64,000 nucleotides of DNA from Deltaproteobacteria bacterium (GCA_016193465.1 JACPSE010000155.1:19040-83039); one strand, 5' to 3'. Positions 8,706 to 17,722 are shown, numbered from the stretch's first letter. Program-made: numbers and translations. The notes: generated by a model not told the origin, from the sequence alone.

Positions 8706-10379
8706 ATGACAGAGCTCGAAGTGCTGAATCCGGTGGCGGAGATCCGCGGCGACCTGAAACCGCAGGGGGTGAGCCCCCGACCAGCAACTCTGGAGGGGAG
8801 GACGGTAGGGCTGCTGTGGGCCGGGACTACCAACGGCGACGTGGCGCTGCGCCGCGTGGAGGAGCGCCTGCAGGAGCGGTTCCCCAAGATGCGGACGAAG
8901 TTCTACCCGGGCGAGCACCCCTTTGCGGAGGGCTTGCTGCGGGAAGTAGCGGAGGCGTGCGATGCGGTGGTGATCGCGACCGCGGACTGAGGGACGTGCA
9001 GCTCGTGGAGTATCCACGGGGCGGTGCAACTGGAGAAACTAGGAAGGCCGGCGGTGACCATTGTCTCCGGGCGGTTCGAGGGGGACGCCGCCGAAAGCGC
9101 CCGTGTCTTCGGGATGCCGGACCTGCAGTACGTGGCGGTGCCCTGGATCTACCGCAACTTGGACTTGCCGCGGGTCATAGAACAGACGGACAAGGCGATC
9201 GACGACCTGGTGCGCGAGCTGACGACGGTGCGGCAGGTGGGAAGTCGGCGTGTTGAGGCGGCGGAGCGGGAGCGATTCAAGGGGTGGGACCGGCTGGAGG
9301 CCTTGGAGCGCATGAACGAACAGTTCCTACTCCGAGACTGGGGCGACGGCTTCCCGCTGCTGCCTCCTACACCCGAGGCGGTGGAGCGGTTGCTGAAGGG
9401 AACCTGCCTGCCGCCAGACCATGTGCTGTGCGACCTGCCACCGGGATGGGGGTTGGCCACGGTGGAGAAGGTAGCCATCAACGCAGCTATGGCGGGGGCC
9501 AAGCCGGAGCAACTACCCGTCATCCTGGCGGCTCTCAAGGCGCTCTCCAAGGTGGACCCGAAGGTGGTGCGCCAGTTCCTCATGTCCACCGGCTCCCACG
9601 CCTCCCTGCTGCTGGTGAACGGGCCCGTCGCGAAGGAGATCAAGGTCAACGCCCGGGCGGCTATGGGGCCGGGGCGGGAGAACTGGGTGAACCTGACCAT
9701 CGGGCGATCGTACACCCTGTGCCTAAAAAACATAGGCCACTGGTACCCGGGGCTGATGGATATGGACACCCTGGGCTCGGTGCGCAAGTTCACCGTGTGC
9801 GTGGCGGAGAACGAGGAGGCCAGCCCGTGGGAGCCCTTCCACATGGAGAAAGGATACCGCAGGGAGGAGAGTGTGGTCAGCCTCCTGGGGACCAGGGGCG
9901 AGATCGACGTGATAGACCAGGGAAACACTACCGCCGAGGGGATCCTGAAAAACATCGCCTCCAACTGCGGCATTGTCCAGAAGGACCTGCGACACGGGGC
10001 GGCCTCAGAGATCGGGCGCAGGATCATCGTCATGGTGCCACCTGATCCGGCACGGGTGATCAGCGAGGGCGGGATCAGCAAGGAAGGGGCAAAGGAGTTC
10101 ATCCACTTCCACGCCCGTAAGTCCATGCTCCAAATGCTGGCGTACGTGCCGCTGCGCACCACTGAGGGTGACCTCCGATGGCTGCCGCGACACTGGCGTT
10201 GGTTGCGGGACCTATCGGACAAGGAGCTGGATGAAATCATCGAGCCGGTGCTGGACCGGGCGGACCGGTACGATCTCCTCTGCGTGGGGGCGGATCGGGC
10301 TAAGTTCCAGATCATGCCCAGCGGGCCTTTCAGCCCCTCCAGCGAGAACATCGACCAGTACCGCCCCGAGGAGCGGTAA
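8706..10379 (+). CDS. UGSC-family selenoprotein with in-frame TGA (selenocysteine)
   Basis: The frame from ATG 8706 (behind AAGGAGG) runs through TGA 8988-8990 and continues to TAA 10377-10379, giving 557 residues with selenocysteine at 95. The sequence around it is VVIATAD-U-GTC-SSWSIHGAVQLEKLG, which matches the motif that names the UGSC (seleno)protein family, with T in place of S. Protein similarity is continuous across the TGA. The N-terminal domain (about 1-180) looks like a small alpha/beta redox domain; the C-terminal part of about 370 residues (from FKGWDRLEALERMNEQF) is the partner domain of long UGSC proteins. The biochemical function is not known to me; a Sec/Cys redox pair U95-C98 is an obvious inference. 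The gene leads an operon with a TTT transporter and a UbiD decarboxylase. If TGA were a stop, a 94-residue fragment plus an orphan C-terminal gene without a ribosome site would remain. Confidence 0.85.
8988..8990 (+). other. In-frame TGA read as selenocysteine
   Basis: This is codon 95 of the UGSC gene. It is the only in-frame stop between 8706 and 10377 and falls exactly where the family carries U in U-G-S/T-C. Bases on both sides code for family-conserved sequence, so a random nonsense mutation is unlikely. Confidence 0.82.
9002..9020 (+). promoter_or_regulatory. Candidate bacterial SECIS stem-loop
   Basis: Bases 9002-9009 (CTCGTGGA) pair with 9013-9020 (TCCACGGG), counting one T-G pair, and leave an apical loop GTA, or AGTAT if the last pair is open. 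The loop carries the GU expected for SelB recognition, and its apex lies about 20 bases after the TGA, within the distance usual for bacterial SECIS elements. Drawn by eye, not folded by program. Confidence 0.6.
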
Positions 10380-10405
10380 GTAAAGTGAAAAGGAGGAATG
10401 CGAAG

Positions 10406-11485
10406 ATGACGCACAAGAAATCAAGGTCTGGACTTTTGCTTGGGTCCTTTTTCTGCGCGTTCCTGATCAACCTCCTCATTGCCGATTACGCGTTCCCTCA
10501 AACTGCCTTCTACGAAGGCAAGACCATCAAAGTTATCGCAGCCCCGTCACCTGGGGGCCTGGGAGATCGTCGGATCAGGGCCGTCATTCCCTTCCTTAAG
10601 AAATATATTCCGGGAGAGCCCTACATTGTTATTGAGTACATGCCTGGGGCTGGGGGCCAAAAGGCCGCAAACTACGTTCACAGGACAGCCCGTCCTGATG
10701 GGCTTACCATCGGCTTTTGGGATTCCGGCACGGTGCCGGCCGCTGTCCTAGGCCAGCCTGGGGTGGCCTACGACATCCACGAAGTGATTTTTCTGGGAGC
10801 CCACCAGAGCGGTCGCCCCTCGGTTTTTTTGACCCGCAAAGAGTTAGGCCTGGACAGTTTGGAGAAGCTGCGCGCGGTCTCGGGTTTGCGAATCGGCGCC
10901 CAGGCTGTGGGGCATGGCAGCTATTATCTCGCCCGAATCTTCGCCTATCTGTTTGGCCTGAGAGAGCCCAGATGGGTTACCGGATACAGCGGCCCGGAGT
11001 CTGACGTTGCTATCGTGAGTGGTGAGATTGATGCTCGGGCCGTTGCCATATATGGTATGGTAGCAGCTCGACCCGACTGGGTCGAGAAGGGTCTTATGCA
11101 CTTCCATGCAGTTTTTGAAGTGCCCAGAGGGCGAGGACACCCTCATCCTCGCTTTGCCCAACTCCCCGACTATAGCAACTTTGCCAAGTCGGACAGGGAG
11201 CGGAAACTCATAGAGTTATACCGCGGCACACAGAGTGTCTCCCACCCGATTGTCCTTCCTCCAGGAACGCCTAAAGAGCGCGTGCAGATCCTGCAAGAAG
11301 CGGTGCGGAAGGCTTTTGAGGACCCTCAATTCTACAAAGAATACGAAAAGCTCGCGGGAGAAGAGCCCAGGCCATTGACGCCGGACGCGATCGAGAGGCA
11401 AATCAAGGATATGTCTGCTGAACCTGAAATCGTAGACTTCCTCAAAAGGATCGGTGGGCCGGATGCCTTACCGCCCCGTCGATAG
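10406..11485 (+). CDS. tctC: Tripartite tricarboxylate transporter substrate-binding protein (TctC/Bug family)
   Basis: This 359-residue periplasmic receptor has a hydrophobic leader (LLLGSFFCAFLINLLIADY) and the Bug-family opening FYEGKTIKVIAAPSPGGLGD, followed by PGAGGQKAANYVHRTARPDG. These match the ligand-binding loops of TctC proteins that capture carboxylates. AGGAGG (10391-10396) fits ATG 10406 better than the GTG at 10385. The gene begins 27 bases after the UGSC stop. The family's membrane subunits TctA and TctB follow, so this is probably the receptor of one secondary transporter. The loop usually contacting the carboxylate has G-L-G-D rather than the common G-G-x-x-D, so ligand preference may be unusual. 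Confidence 0.87.
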   Translation: MTHKKSRSGLLLGSFFCAFLINLLIADYAFPQTAFYEGKTIKVIAAPSPGGLGDRRIRAVIPFLKKYIPGEPYIVIEYMPGAGGQKAANYVHRTARPDGLTIGFWDSGTVPAAVLGQPGVAYDIHEVIFLGAHQSGRPSVFLTRKELGLDSLEKLRAVSGLRIGAQAVGHGSYYLARIFAYLFGLREPRWVTGYSGPESDVAIVSGEIDARAVAIYGMVAARPDWVEKGLMHFHAVFEVPRGRGHPHPRFAQLPDYSNFAKSDRERKLIELYRGTQSVSHPIVLPPGTPKERVQILQEAVRKAFEDPQFYKEYEKLAGEEPRPLTPDAIERQIKDMSAEPEIVDFLKRIGGPDALPPRR

Positions 11486-11558
11486 GGGGGCAAGGTTGTG
11501 CCGCCAGCAAGCGGCGCTTTCGCTGAGGCGAGTAAAGAAAAAAAGGGCAACCGAATTC

Positions 11559-11807
11559 ATGAGTGGAGACGCAATGATAGATGCGATCGAAGAAGCCCTG
11601 CAGCCGATTCGCAACTCACTCCAAGCGGATGGGTTCGGTCTGAAAGTGGACGGCTTCAAAGAAGGCGTTGTCTCTGTGGTTGTTCTGGCTGGGCCCGAAG
11701 CCTGCGTAGAGTGCTTGGTTCCCCAAGAACACATGAGGTTAAGGATCGAGTACAGACTAAAGGGCCTCGTTCAGAGCGTCCACCTGCGTTATCCTGAACA
11801 CTCGTGA
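11559..11807 (+). CDS. Small NifU-like (Nfu) domain protein
   Basis: This 82-residue protein consists of one domain resembling the C-terminal iron-sulfur scaffold domain of NifU/Nfu: IEEALQPIRNSLQADGFGL, then EGVVSVVVLAGPEACVECLV. It keeps a single CxxC pair (CVEC), which in Nfu dimers holds an Fe-S cluster. The usual G-x-C-x-x-C-P motif is altered to EACVECLV. ATG 11559 is chosen; ATG 11574 is nearly as good, and neither has a strong ribosome site. It is embedded between TctC and TctA in the same direction, unusual for a housekeeping Nfu. It might supply or protect a metal site needed by the UGSC protein, but that is speculation. Confidence 0.68.
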   Translation: MSGDAMIDAIEEALQPIRNSLQADGFGLKVDGFKEGVVSVVVLAGPEACVECLVPQEHMRLRIEYRLKGLVQSVHLRYPEHS

Positions 11808-11956
11808 GGGGGAAAGAGACGATCTCAAAGCAGCCAAGGCTTACTATCCCATCATTATCGGATATTCTCGCCGCTCAAATAGCGATGGGGCGGGCCCGCC
11901 TCCACCGCGCCAGCCGGCGGCCAGTGATCAAGTAGGCGAGTAGAATCGATATCGAA

Positions 11957-13486
11957 ATGGAGACTTCGCTATTCCATGCAGCCCTTCAGGGTTTACTGAA
12001 CCTCTTTCACCTTAAGGTCTTCTTAGCCATGCTGGTGGGGGTTAGCATCGGCACCTTCACAGCCGTGGCCCCTCAAGGATTGGGGATGCCGCTCGTCTAT
12101 GCGATCTTATTGCCAGTGGTCATTAAGTGGGAGCCTATAACGGGCATCGCTCTCCTGATTGGGGCAAGCTCGGTGAGCGCCATCTGTGCGGCCTACCTTC
12201 CAATCCTCTTTGGTATTCCCGGAGGCTCCGGCTCCCAGGCTACTGTGCTCGACGGATACCCAATGGGGAAGCAAGGCGAGGGGCGCCGCGCCTTGGGGGC
12301 CTCTTTTATGGCCGGGGGCATGGGATGTCTGATCGGCACCTTGACTCTCATTTTGGCGATTCCTGCAACTAAGCCTCTGATCTACCTCATGGGCTCCCCG
12401 GAGCTTTTCGTAGTCATGCTTTGGGGTCTGAGCATGGTAGCCGTTCTGGCTGGGCGGCGGCCGATCAAGGGACTCATTACCGCGGCCTTTGGTCTATTGC
12501 TCGCAACGGTCGGCCAGCAGGCACAAAGCGGTATCCTGCGCTTCGTTTTCGACCAGCCATACCTCTTGGATGGTATTCCCATAAGCATCATGGCGCTGGC
12601 CCTTTTTGGTATTCCCTCGGCGCTGGATTTGGCCCTGACCAAGCTCGGAGTCGAGCAGCAGCCGGTGCCGCTCAGGGGAAGCCTATTCGACGGGGTCAGG
12701 GATTGCTTGCGCGAATGGTGGCTCACGGTGCGGTGCAGTTTCGTGGGGGTGTGGGTCGGAATCGTCCCAGGGCTCGGCTCGCAGGTGGTGGACTGGCTCG
12801 CCTACGGGCATGCGGCTCAGACCTGTAAGGGAGGGGAGAACTTCGGCAAGGGAGACGTGCGCGGCGTTATCGCTCCCGAGAGCGCCAACGACGCGAAAGA
12901 CGGAGGCGATCTCATAACTACGTTGCTGCTGGGATTCCCCCAGGGAGTGTCGACAGCGCTTTTTATCGTCGCCTTACTCTCGTGGGGCTTTCTCCCTGGC
13001 CCGGAGATGGTGAAGAAGAACGCAGACATAGTCTATAGCGTGGTCTGGATTCAAGGGATTTCGGGGATTATAGGGACCCTGATCGGCTTTGTTTTGGCCG
13101 GACAGCTCGCCAAGCTGGCCGAGGTGCGCTACACGTTGATGGTCCCCATAATCTTTATATTCGTCCTTATGGGCGCCTTCAGCGTCAACCGTGATCCCGT
13201 AGACCTCTTGGTAGTGGTTGCGTTTGGGATCCTTGGCTATTTCATGAGGCGCTTTGGTTATCCCAGACCGGCCATGATTCTCGGGCTTGTTTTGGGCGAC
13301 CTGATGGAGAAGTACCTCTACAGGTCGGTAGCAAGCTACGGCTTTAGTTGGCTTGGGCGGCCGGCAGTGATCGTGCTGCTGATTCTGGCTGCAACATCAT
13401 TTGTCTTCACGCTCCGAGGCAGGCTTGAGAGCAAAGCTCGATCTCCTCTAGGCGGGGCGATGGCGAGGGCTGAAGATGAGAGCTAG
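11957..13486 (+). CDS. tctA: Tripartite tricarboxylate transporter large permease (TctA family)
   Basis: A 509-residue integral membrane protein with about twelve hydrophobic segments and the TctA signatures GIPGGSGSQATVLDGYPM (a variant of the family's GxPG loop) and VGIVPGLGSQVVDW, plus ESANDAKDGGDLITTLLLGFPQG. TctA is the channel-forming subunit that imports carboxylates captured by TctC using an ion gradient. No clear ribosome site precedes the ATG. The 149 bases before it contain a GGGCGGGCCCGCC palindrome and no gene. The last 11 bases overlap tctB, a sign of translational coupling. Confidence 0.9.
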   Translation: METSLFHAALQGLLNLFHLKVFLAMLVGVSIGTFTAVAPQGLGMPLVYAILLPVVIKWEPITGIALLIGASSVSAICAAYLPILFGIPGGSGSQATVLDGYPMGKQGEGRRALGASFMAGGMGCLIGTLTLILAIPATKPLIYLMGSPELFVVMLWGLSMVAVLAGRRPIKGLITAAFGLLLATVGQQAQSGILRFVFDQPYLLDGIPISIMALALFGIPSALDLALTKLGVEQQPVPLRGSLFDGVRDCLREWWLTVRCSFVGVWVGIVPGLGSQVVDWLAYGHAAQTCKGGENFGKGDVRGVIAPESANDAKDGGDLITTLLLGFPQGVSTALFIVALLSWGFLPGPEMVKKNADIVYSVVWIQGISGIIGTLIGFVLAGQLAKLAEVRYTLMVPIIFIFVLMGAFSVNRDPVDLLVVVAFGILGYFMRRFGYPRPAMILGLVLGDLMEKYLYRSVASYGFSWLGRPAVIVLLILAATSFVFTLRGRLESKARSPLGGAMARAEDES

Positions 13487-13946
13487 TTTAGCGCTTTTCT
13501 TCCTTGCGATCTTCCTGATTGCGGCTGTGACGGGTTGGGAGTGGCCCTACATCGCAAGGCTTATGCCCGTCTACGTTGCAGCCATTCCAGGGATTCTCCT
13601 GGTCTTCATCCAACTCTATCGGGATGCCACAGACCGGGAGGGGCGTTGGGGACGGGGAGAAGGGGGTATTGAGATGGATGAAGTCTACGATGTGAAGCTG
13701 GATAAGAAGATCGAGATCCGACGCACCCTGGTTTTTTTTGCATGGTTCATTGGTGGCGCCTTAGGCATCTGGCTTTTGGGCATCGTGATCAGTCTTCCGC
13801 TTTTGGGTTTCCTCTACACGCTCATTGAGGGAAGGGAAAAGTGGAGCACCTCTCTGATCGTGGCAGCCTGTACTTACGCACTCGTCTGGGGTCTGTTCGA
13901 ATACATGCTGGATACGAGGTGGCCCCCGGGAGTTCTTTTCCGCTGA
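13476..13946 (+). CDS. tctB: Tripartite tricarboxylate transporter small subunit (TctB family)
   Basis: This 156-residue protein has four hydrophobic segments (about 5-21, 29-45, 85-105 and 127-147) separated by a charged loop, as in TctB, the small membrane subunit of TTT systems. It overlaps tctA by 11 bases, so the two are probably translated together in the inner membrane. The order C-A-B differs from the classical C-B-A operon. Sequence conservation of TctB is low in general, so the assignment rests on topology, length and position. Confidence 0.82.
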   Translation: MRASLALFFLAIFLIAAVTGWEWPYIARLMPVYVAAIPGILLVFIQLYRDATDREGRWGRGEGGIEMDEVYDVKLDKKIEIRRTLVFFAWFIGGALGIWLLGIVISLPLLGFLYTLIEGREKWSTSLIVAACTYALVWGLFEYMLDTRWPPGVLFR

Positions 13947-14037
13947 AGGGCGCGCGCATCATGCGTTTTGGCCTGGCCGGGACTACTTACGGGTGCGACA
14001 TTTCAGTGGTTGAAGAGTAGCAGTCGAGGAGAAAAGT

Positions 14038-15495
14038 ATGGAATCTCTTTCCTACCGGGATTTCCGGGGATTCGTCGAAGAAGCAAAAAAAGTCAGCGAC
14101 TGGCGGTTGATCGAGGGGGCCGACTGGGACACGGAGATCGGGGCCCTGGTTGAATCCACCGCAGAACTGGTCCCCCAGCCGCCGATGCTCCTATTTGACC
14201 GCATTAAAGGATATCCGCCGGGCTTCAGGGTGTTAAGCCTCTCTTATGCGGCCTATAAGCGCGTTGCCGTTGCGTTGGGTCTCCCGGTGGATAAAAGCAA
14301 GCTGGAGCTTGTGCGCCTGGCGGCGCGAAAGATCAGGTCGGCGCGGCCGATTCCACCGAAGGAAGTCCACGACTCACCCTTGCTGGAGAATGTGATGAAG
14401 GGAGACGATGTGGATCTTCTGAAATTTCCCGCCCTGCGCTTCCATGAAAACGATGGTGGGCGCTATTTCGGACCGGGAGGGGGACTTACCAACGCTGATC
14501 CGGAAACAGGCTATGTCAACACCGGGACCTATCGGATGCAGCTCCATGACCGCAACCATTTGGGATTGTGGATGAGCCCCGGACAGAATGGCCGCCAGAT
14601 CTGCATGAAGTACTGGCAGCAGGGGAAAAGCTGCCCTGTGGTCGCGACCTATGGTCAGCACCCCTTGGTTTTCATGCCTTCTTACACGAAGTTTCCCTAC
14701 GGGCACTCGGAGATGGAAGTCTCGGGCGGGCTGATCGGCCGGCCGTTGGAGGTATTCAAAGGACCGATCACGGCCCTTCCCATCCCGGCAAGCTCTGAGA
14801 TCGCCATCGAAGGAGAAGTCCCTCCTCCGACGGAAGAGGCGCGAGATGAAGGCCCCTTTGGCGAGTGGCCGGGCTATTACTCAGGCGGGACGATCGGCAC
14901 AGGCGAGCCCCAGCCGGTGATCAGAGTGAAAGCAGTCTATTACAGAAACGATCCGATTCTTCAAGACGAAGCTCCTCTGTGGCCTGGCGCCGTCAAAATG
15001 GACTTGCATATCTCCTCGGGTGTCCTCTGGGACCAGTTGGAGAGCGCGGGGATCCAGGACATTGCTGGAGTTTACAATCACACTTCGTACTTGTCCGTGG
15101 TTGCCATCAAGCAGAGGTATGCCGGTCATGCCAAGCAAGCCGGTCAAGCGGCTCTGGGCTGTTCCGCTAGCGCGAGGAATGGCCGCTATGTTGTCGTTGT
15201 CGATGAGGATATCGATCCGACCAATATCAAGGAAGTGCTCTGGGCGATGATGACGCGCGTGGATCCCAAAACCAATATTGATATCGTCGACGGCTGCTGG
15301 AGCACGCCTCTGGATCCGCGGATGCCCCCTGAGAAAAGGGAGAACCGCGACCACACCAATAGCAGAGCGGTCTTCTATGCCGTGAGGCCTTTTCCGTGGC
15401 GCGATAAGTTCCCGAAGGTCAGCCGTTCCAGCCGGGAGCTACGCGAGAAAACCATCGCAAAATATAAGGACATCATCCCGTTTCCCAGGACTTGA
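14038..15495 (+). CDS. UbiD-family decarboxylase of the TTT operon
   Basis: This 485-residue prFMN-dependent decarboxylase carries EARDEGPFGEWPGYYSGG (267-284) with E271 and E276 in the same positions as in the other UbiD of the window. RFHENDGGRYFGPGGGL (134-150) and NTGTYRMQLHDRNHLG form the cofactor and metal-binding region. It follows a GAGGAG site and lies 91 bases after tctB. The position suggests it decarboxylates, or carboxylates, the acid imported by the TTT system. Overall it is only distantly similar to the UbiD at 4212-5801, so the two likely have different substrates. Confidence 0.88.
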   Translation: MESLSYRDFRGFVEEAKKVSDWRLIEGADWDTEIGALVESTAELVPQPPMLLFDRIKGYPPGFRVLSLSYAAYKRVAVALGLPVDKSKLELVRLAARKIRSARPIPPKEVHDSPLLENVMKGDDVDLLKFPALRFHENDGGRYFGPGGGLTNADPETGYVNTGTYRMQLHDRNHLGLWMSPGQNGRQICMKYWQQGKSCPVVATYGQHPLVFMPSYTKFPYGHSEMEVSGGLIGRPLEVFKGPITALPIPASSEIAIEGEVPPPTEEARDEGPFGEWPGYYSGGTIGTGEPQPVIRVKAVYYRNDPILQDEAPLWPGAVKMDLHISSGVLWDQLESAGIQDIAGVYNHTSYLSVVAIKQRYAGHAKQAGQAALGCSASARNGRYVVVVDEDIDPTNIKEVLWAMMTRVDPKTNIDIVDGCWSTPLDPRMPPEKRENRDHTNSRAVFYAVRPFPWRDKFPKVSRSSRELREKTIAKYKDIIPFPRT

Positions 15496-15515
15496 ATCAA
15501 CCACTAAAAGCCCCC

Positions 15516-16538
15516 TTACCCTTGAATGAGTTTGCGCCAAAGTCGAGCATAGTCCTCAAATTTTTCCGCTAAGGAAAGATCGGCCGCGCGAATGTTCAAT
15601 CCCTTGGTCAGCTTCGGAGGGTCCGGTTCGATGTCCGGCCTTGTGGGGATGCGTCTAAAATTCCTCAGTATGGTTTGTCCTTCCTTCGAAAAAGCGAAAT
15701 CAATAAAAAGTTTCGCGACGTTGGGGTGGGGGGCATTCGCAATCATCGCCATAGGATAAATCTTGCTCAGAACAGGACTGGGTCCAACCCAGTCGACGGG
15801 CGCCCCCCTTTGCTTCATATTCTCCAGTTCGCCCGCATAGGCGATCACGGCAACAGGAAACTCTCCTGCGGACATCAACTGTATCAGAAGATTCTGACCG
15901 CGAATGATCTTGGGGTTCTGGCCAACGAGTCTCTCCAAAAAATTTACGCACTTGTCATCGCCCATTATCTTGCACTGGTTGGCGAACCATTCCTCGTCGG
16001 AGTCGTCCATGCCCAGTTTGCCTTTCCACTGCGGCTCCAAAAGCTGGCTGTATTCCCTTGGAACGATTTTTTCGTTGAGAAGCCTGGTGTTGTACCCAAT
16101 CACACTAGTATTTTGGTAAAGCGCGACCCAATACCCTTCGGGGTCTTTGAATTGCGCGGGGACAACCTCCGCCTCCGGGGAGCGATAAGCGACAGTTAAG
16201 CCTTTCTTTTTCAGAAAATAGGATTGGAATCCTCCCATTGAGACCACGTCGGCGAAAACTTTACCGGCGTTCTTGTCCGCAATGACTTTGTTGAGGATTT
16301 TGTTGCTCACCGCACGAAATAGTTCCGTCTTGATAAACGGGTGCTTCTTTTCGAACTGCTTGAGGAAATATTGCGACTGCTCGAGGTTGACCGTCGTGTA
16401 CCATACGAGGGAACCTTCCTTTTTGGCGCCCTCGATTAATTCTTTGGCAGGCTGCGCCTGTCCCAACGCTCCGGTTGCCGAGACGAGAAAGAAGCAATAA
16501 ACCGCCAGCCGGATCCCCCAAGAGCATCTTTTTTGCAT
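15516..16538 (-). CDS. Periplasmic solute-binding protein (Fbp-like)
   Basis: This 340-residue exported protein has a leader ending near GALGQAQ and mature sequence starting AKELIEGAKKEGSLVWYTT, the usual opening of FbpA/PotD-like receptors. NTSVIGYNTRLL, EPQWKGKLGMDD and a C-terminal NAPHPNVAKLFIDFAFSKEGQ complete the family pattern. I start at ATG 16538: GAGGAGG precedes it by five bases, and the longer frame start at 16574 falls inside the -10 box of the promoter found here. No permease or ATPase accompanies it. The gene ends 20 bases from the convergent ubiD. A broken relative of its C terminus lies at 20999-21235. Confidence 0.84.
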   Translation of the reverse strand: MQKRCSWGIRLAVYCFFLVSATGALGQAQPAKELIEGAKKEGSLVWYTTVNLEQSQYFLKQFEKKHPFIKTELFRAVSNKILNKVIADKNAGKVFADVVSMGGFQSYFLKKKGLTVAYRSPEAEVVPAQFKDPEGYWVALYQNTSVIGYNTRLLNEKIVPREYSQLLEPQWKGKLGMDDSDEEWFANQCKIMGDDKCVNFLERLVGQNPKIIRGQNLLIQLMSAGEFPVAVIAYAGELENMKQRGAPVDWVGPSPVLSKIYPMAMIANAPHPNVAKLFIDFAFSKEGQTILRNFRRIPTRPDIEPDPPKLTKGLNIRAADLSLAEKFEDYARLWRKLIQG

Positions 16539-16572
16539 AAGCACCTCCTCGGTAACAGATAGCTTATGCGTC

Positions 16573-16602
16573 ATCCTAGGCGAACCCGAAACGAGCTGTC
16601 AA
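16573..16602 (-). promoter_or_regulatory. Promoter of the solute-binding protein gene
   Basis: On the minus strand a perfect TTGACA (16602-16597) is followed after 18 bases by TAGGAT (16578-16573). Transcription would begin near 16566, between this box and ATG 16538, which rules out the longer start at 16574. Confidence 0.55.
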
Positions 16603-16642
16603 GGTTTGCGCAGGGAAATTATTTAAGATAGAAGAGGGTTCC

Positions 16643-17722
16643 ATGAAAGACCGGGACTTGCGCACCATGATTTTGGTTCAGCATCAGAGGCTAGAGCGCT
16701 TTGTCGGCCTAGTTTTTCAGCGCCTGGGTTTGCCCGAAGCGGACGCGATGACGGCAGCGAAGGTCCTGGTCATGGCTGATCTCCGCGGCGTCGATTCGCA
16801 CGGTGTCATCCGCCTCAGCCTGCACAAATGGTACGTTAAGGCGCTGCGCGACGGCATCATCAACCCCAAGCCGCGCATTCAGATCATGAATGAAACTCCA
16901 GCCTCCGCCCTGATTGAAGGCGATGGCGGCATGGGCATGGTCGTAGGTCGCCAGGCGGCAGAGCTGGCTATCGAAAAGGCGCGCCGGGTCGGAGTTGGCG
17001 TAGTGGCAGTGCGAAACAGCCGGCACTTCGGCATGTCGGCGTACTACGCCATGCTGGCTCTACCACATGAAATGATCGGTATTTCGATGACCAACGCGGG
17101 GCGTCAGGTGGTGCCCACCTTCGGGCAGGAGGCCAAGTATGGGACGAACCCGATCTGCCTGGCCGCCCCAACCCTGGAGGAAATTCCTTTCGTCCTCGAC
17201 ATGGCCACGACGACTGCCGCAGCCGGGAAACTCGAGGTGGCGGCGCGATCGGCGCATCCCATCCCCCTGGGCTGGGCCCTCGATGATAAATCCGAGCCGA
17301 CGACGGATCCTCTGGCCGCGCAGCGAGCGCGCAAGCTCCTGCCCCTTGGCGGCACCCGCGATGGGGGCAGCCACAAAGGATACGGCCTCGCCGTTATGGT
17401 CGAAATTCTCTGTGGTGTTCTGACGGGCACCCTCGCCTGCACTACCCCTCCCGAAACCGGGGTTCGTGGCCACTTTTTTGGCGCGATTAATATTGCCGCC
17501 TTCCGCCCGGTTGAGGAATTTAAAAAGGAACTCGACAACCTGCTCAGGTATTTGAAGTCCACGCCGCCCGAGAAGGGGCAAAACCGGGTCTATGTGGCAG
17601 GAGAAATCGAGCACGAAACCACTCAAGAACGAAGCGTTAAGGGCATCCCGCTTCACGCTTCCACTATCACGCGCTTAAGGGAACTCAGCGAGCAACTCAA
17701 CGTCCCTTACGACCTGGAATAG
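16643..17722 (+). CDS. Ldh_2-family (malate/L-lactate/ureidoglycolate-type) NAD(P)-dependent dehydrogenase
   Basis: This 359-residue member of the malate/L-sulfolactate dehydrogenase family (unrelated to classical Rossmann LDHs) oxidises 2-hydroxyacids with NAD(P). Signatures are DLRGVDSHGVIRL (about 47-59, with the catalytic-region His), VAVRNSRHFGMSAYYAM (SRHFG motif) and GTNPICLAAPT, plus DGGSHKGYGLAVMVEILCG near 255. Length is normal. The gene is divergent from the solute-binding gene and convergent with the enolase-superfamily gene. Substrate is not predictable; lactate, malate, sulfolactate and ureidoglycolate enzymes all share this fold. Confidence 0.86.
   Translation: MKDRDLRTMILVQHQRLERFVGLVFQRLGLPEADAMTAAKVLVMADLRGVDSHGVIRLSLHKWYVKALRDGIINPKPRIQIMNETPASALIEGDGGMGMVVGRQAAELAIEKARRVGVGVVAVRNSRHFGMSAYYAMLALPHEMIGISMTNAGRQVVPTFGQEAKYGTNPICLAAPTLEEIPFVLDMATTTAAAGKLEVAARSAHPIPLGWALDDKSEPTTDPLAAQRARKLLPLGGTRDGGSHKGYGLAVMVEILCGVLTGTLACTTPPETGVRGHFFGAINIAAFRPVEEFKKELDNLLRYLKSTPPEKGQNRVYVAGEIEHETTQERSVKGIPLHASTITRLRELSEQLNVPYDLE

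Noticed and set aside
8988-8990. TGA as a plain nonsense mutation or sequencing error
   Set aside because: The position matches the family's U residue exactly, no other stop interrupts 557 codons, and a GU-loop hairpin follows.
9149-10414. 421-codon antisense frame under the UGSC gene
   Set aside because: It mirrors the GC-rich sense gene, has no recognisable motif and no ribosome site. The sense frame carries the family conservation.
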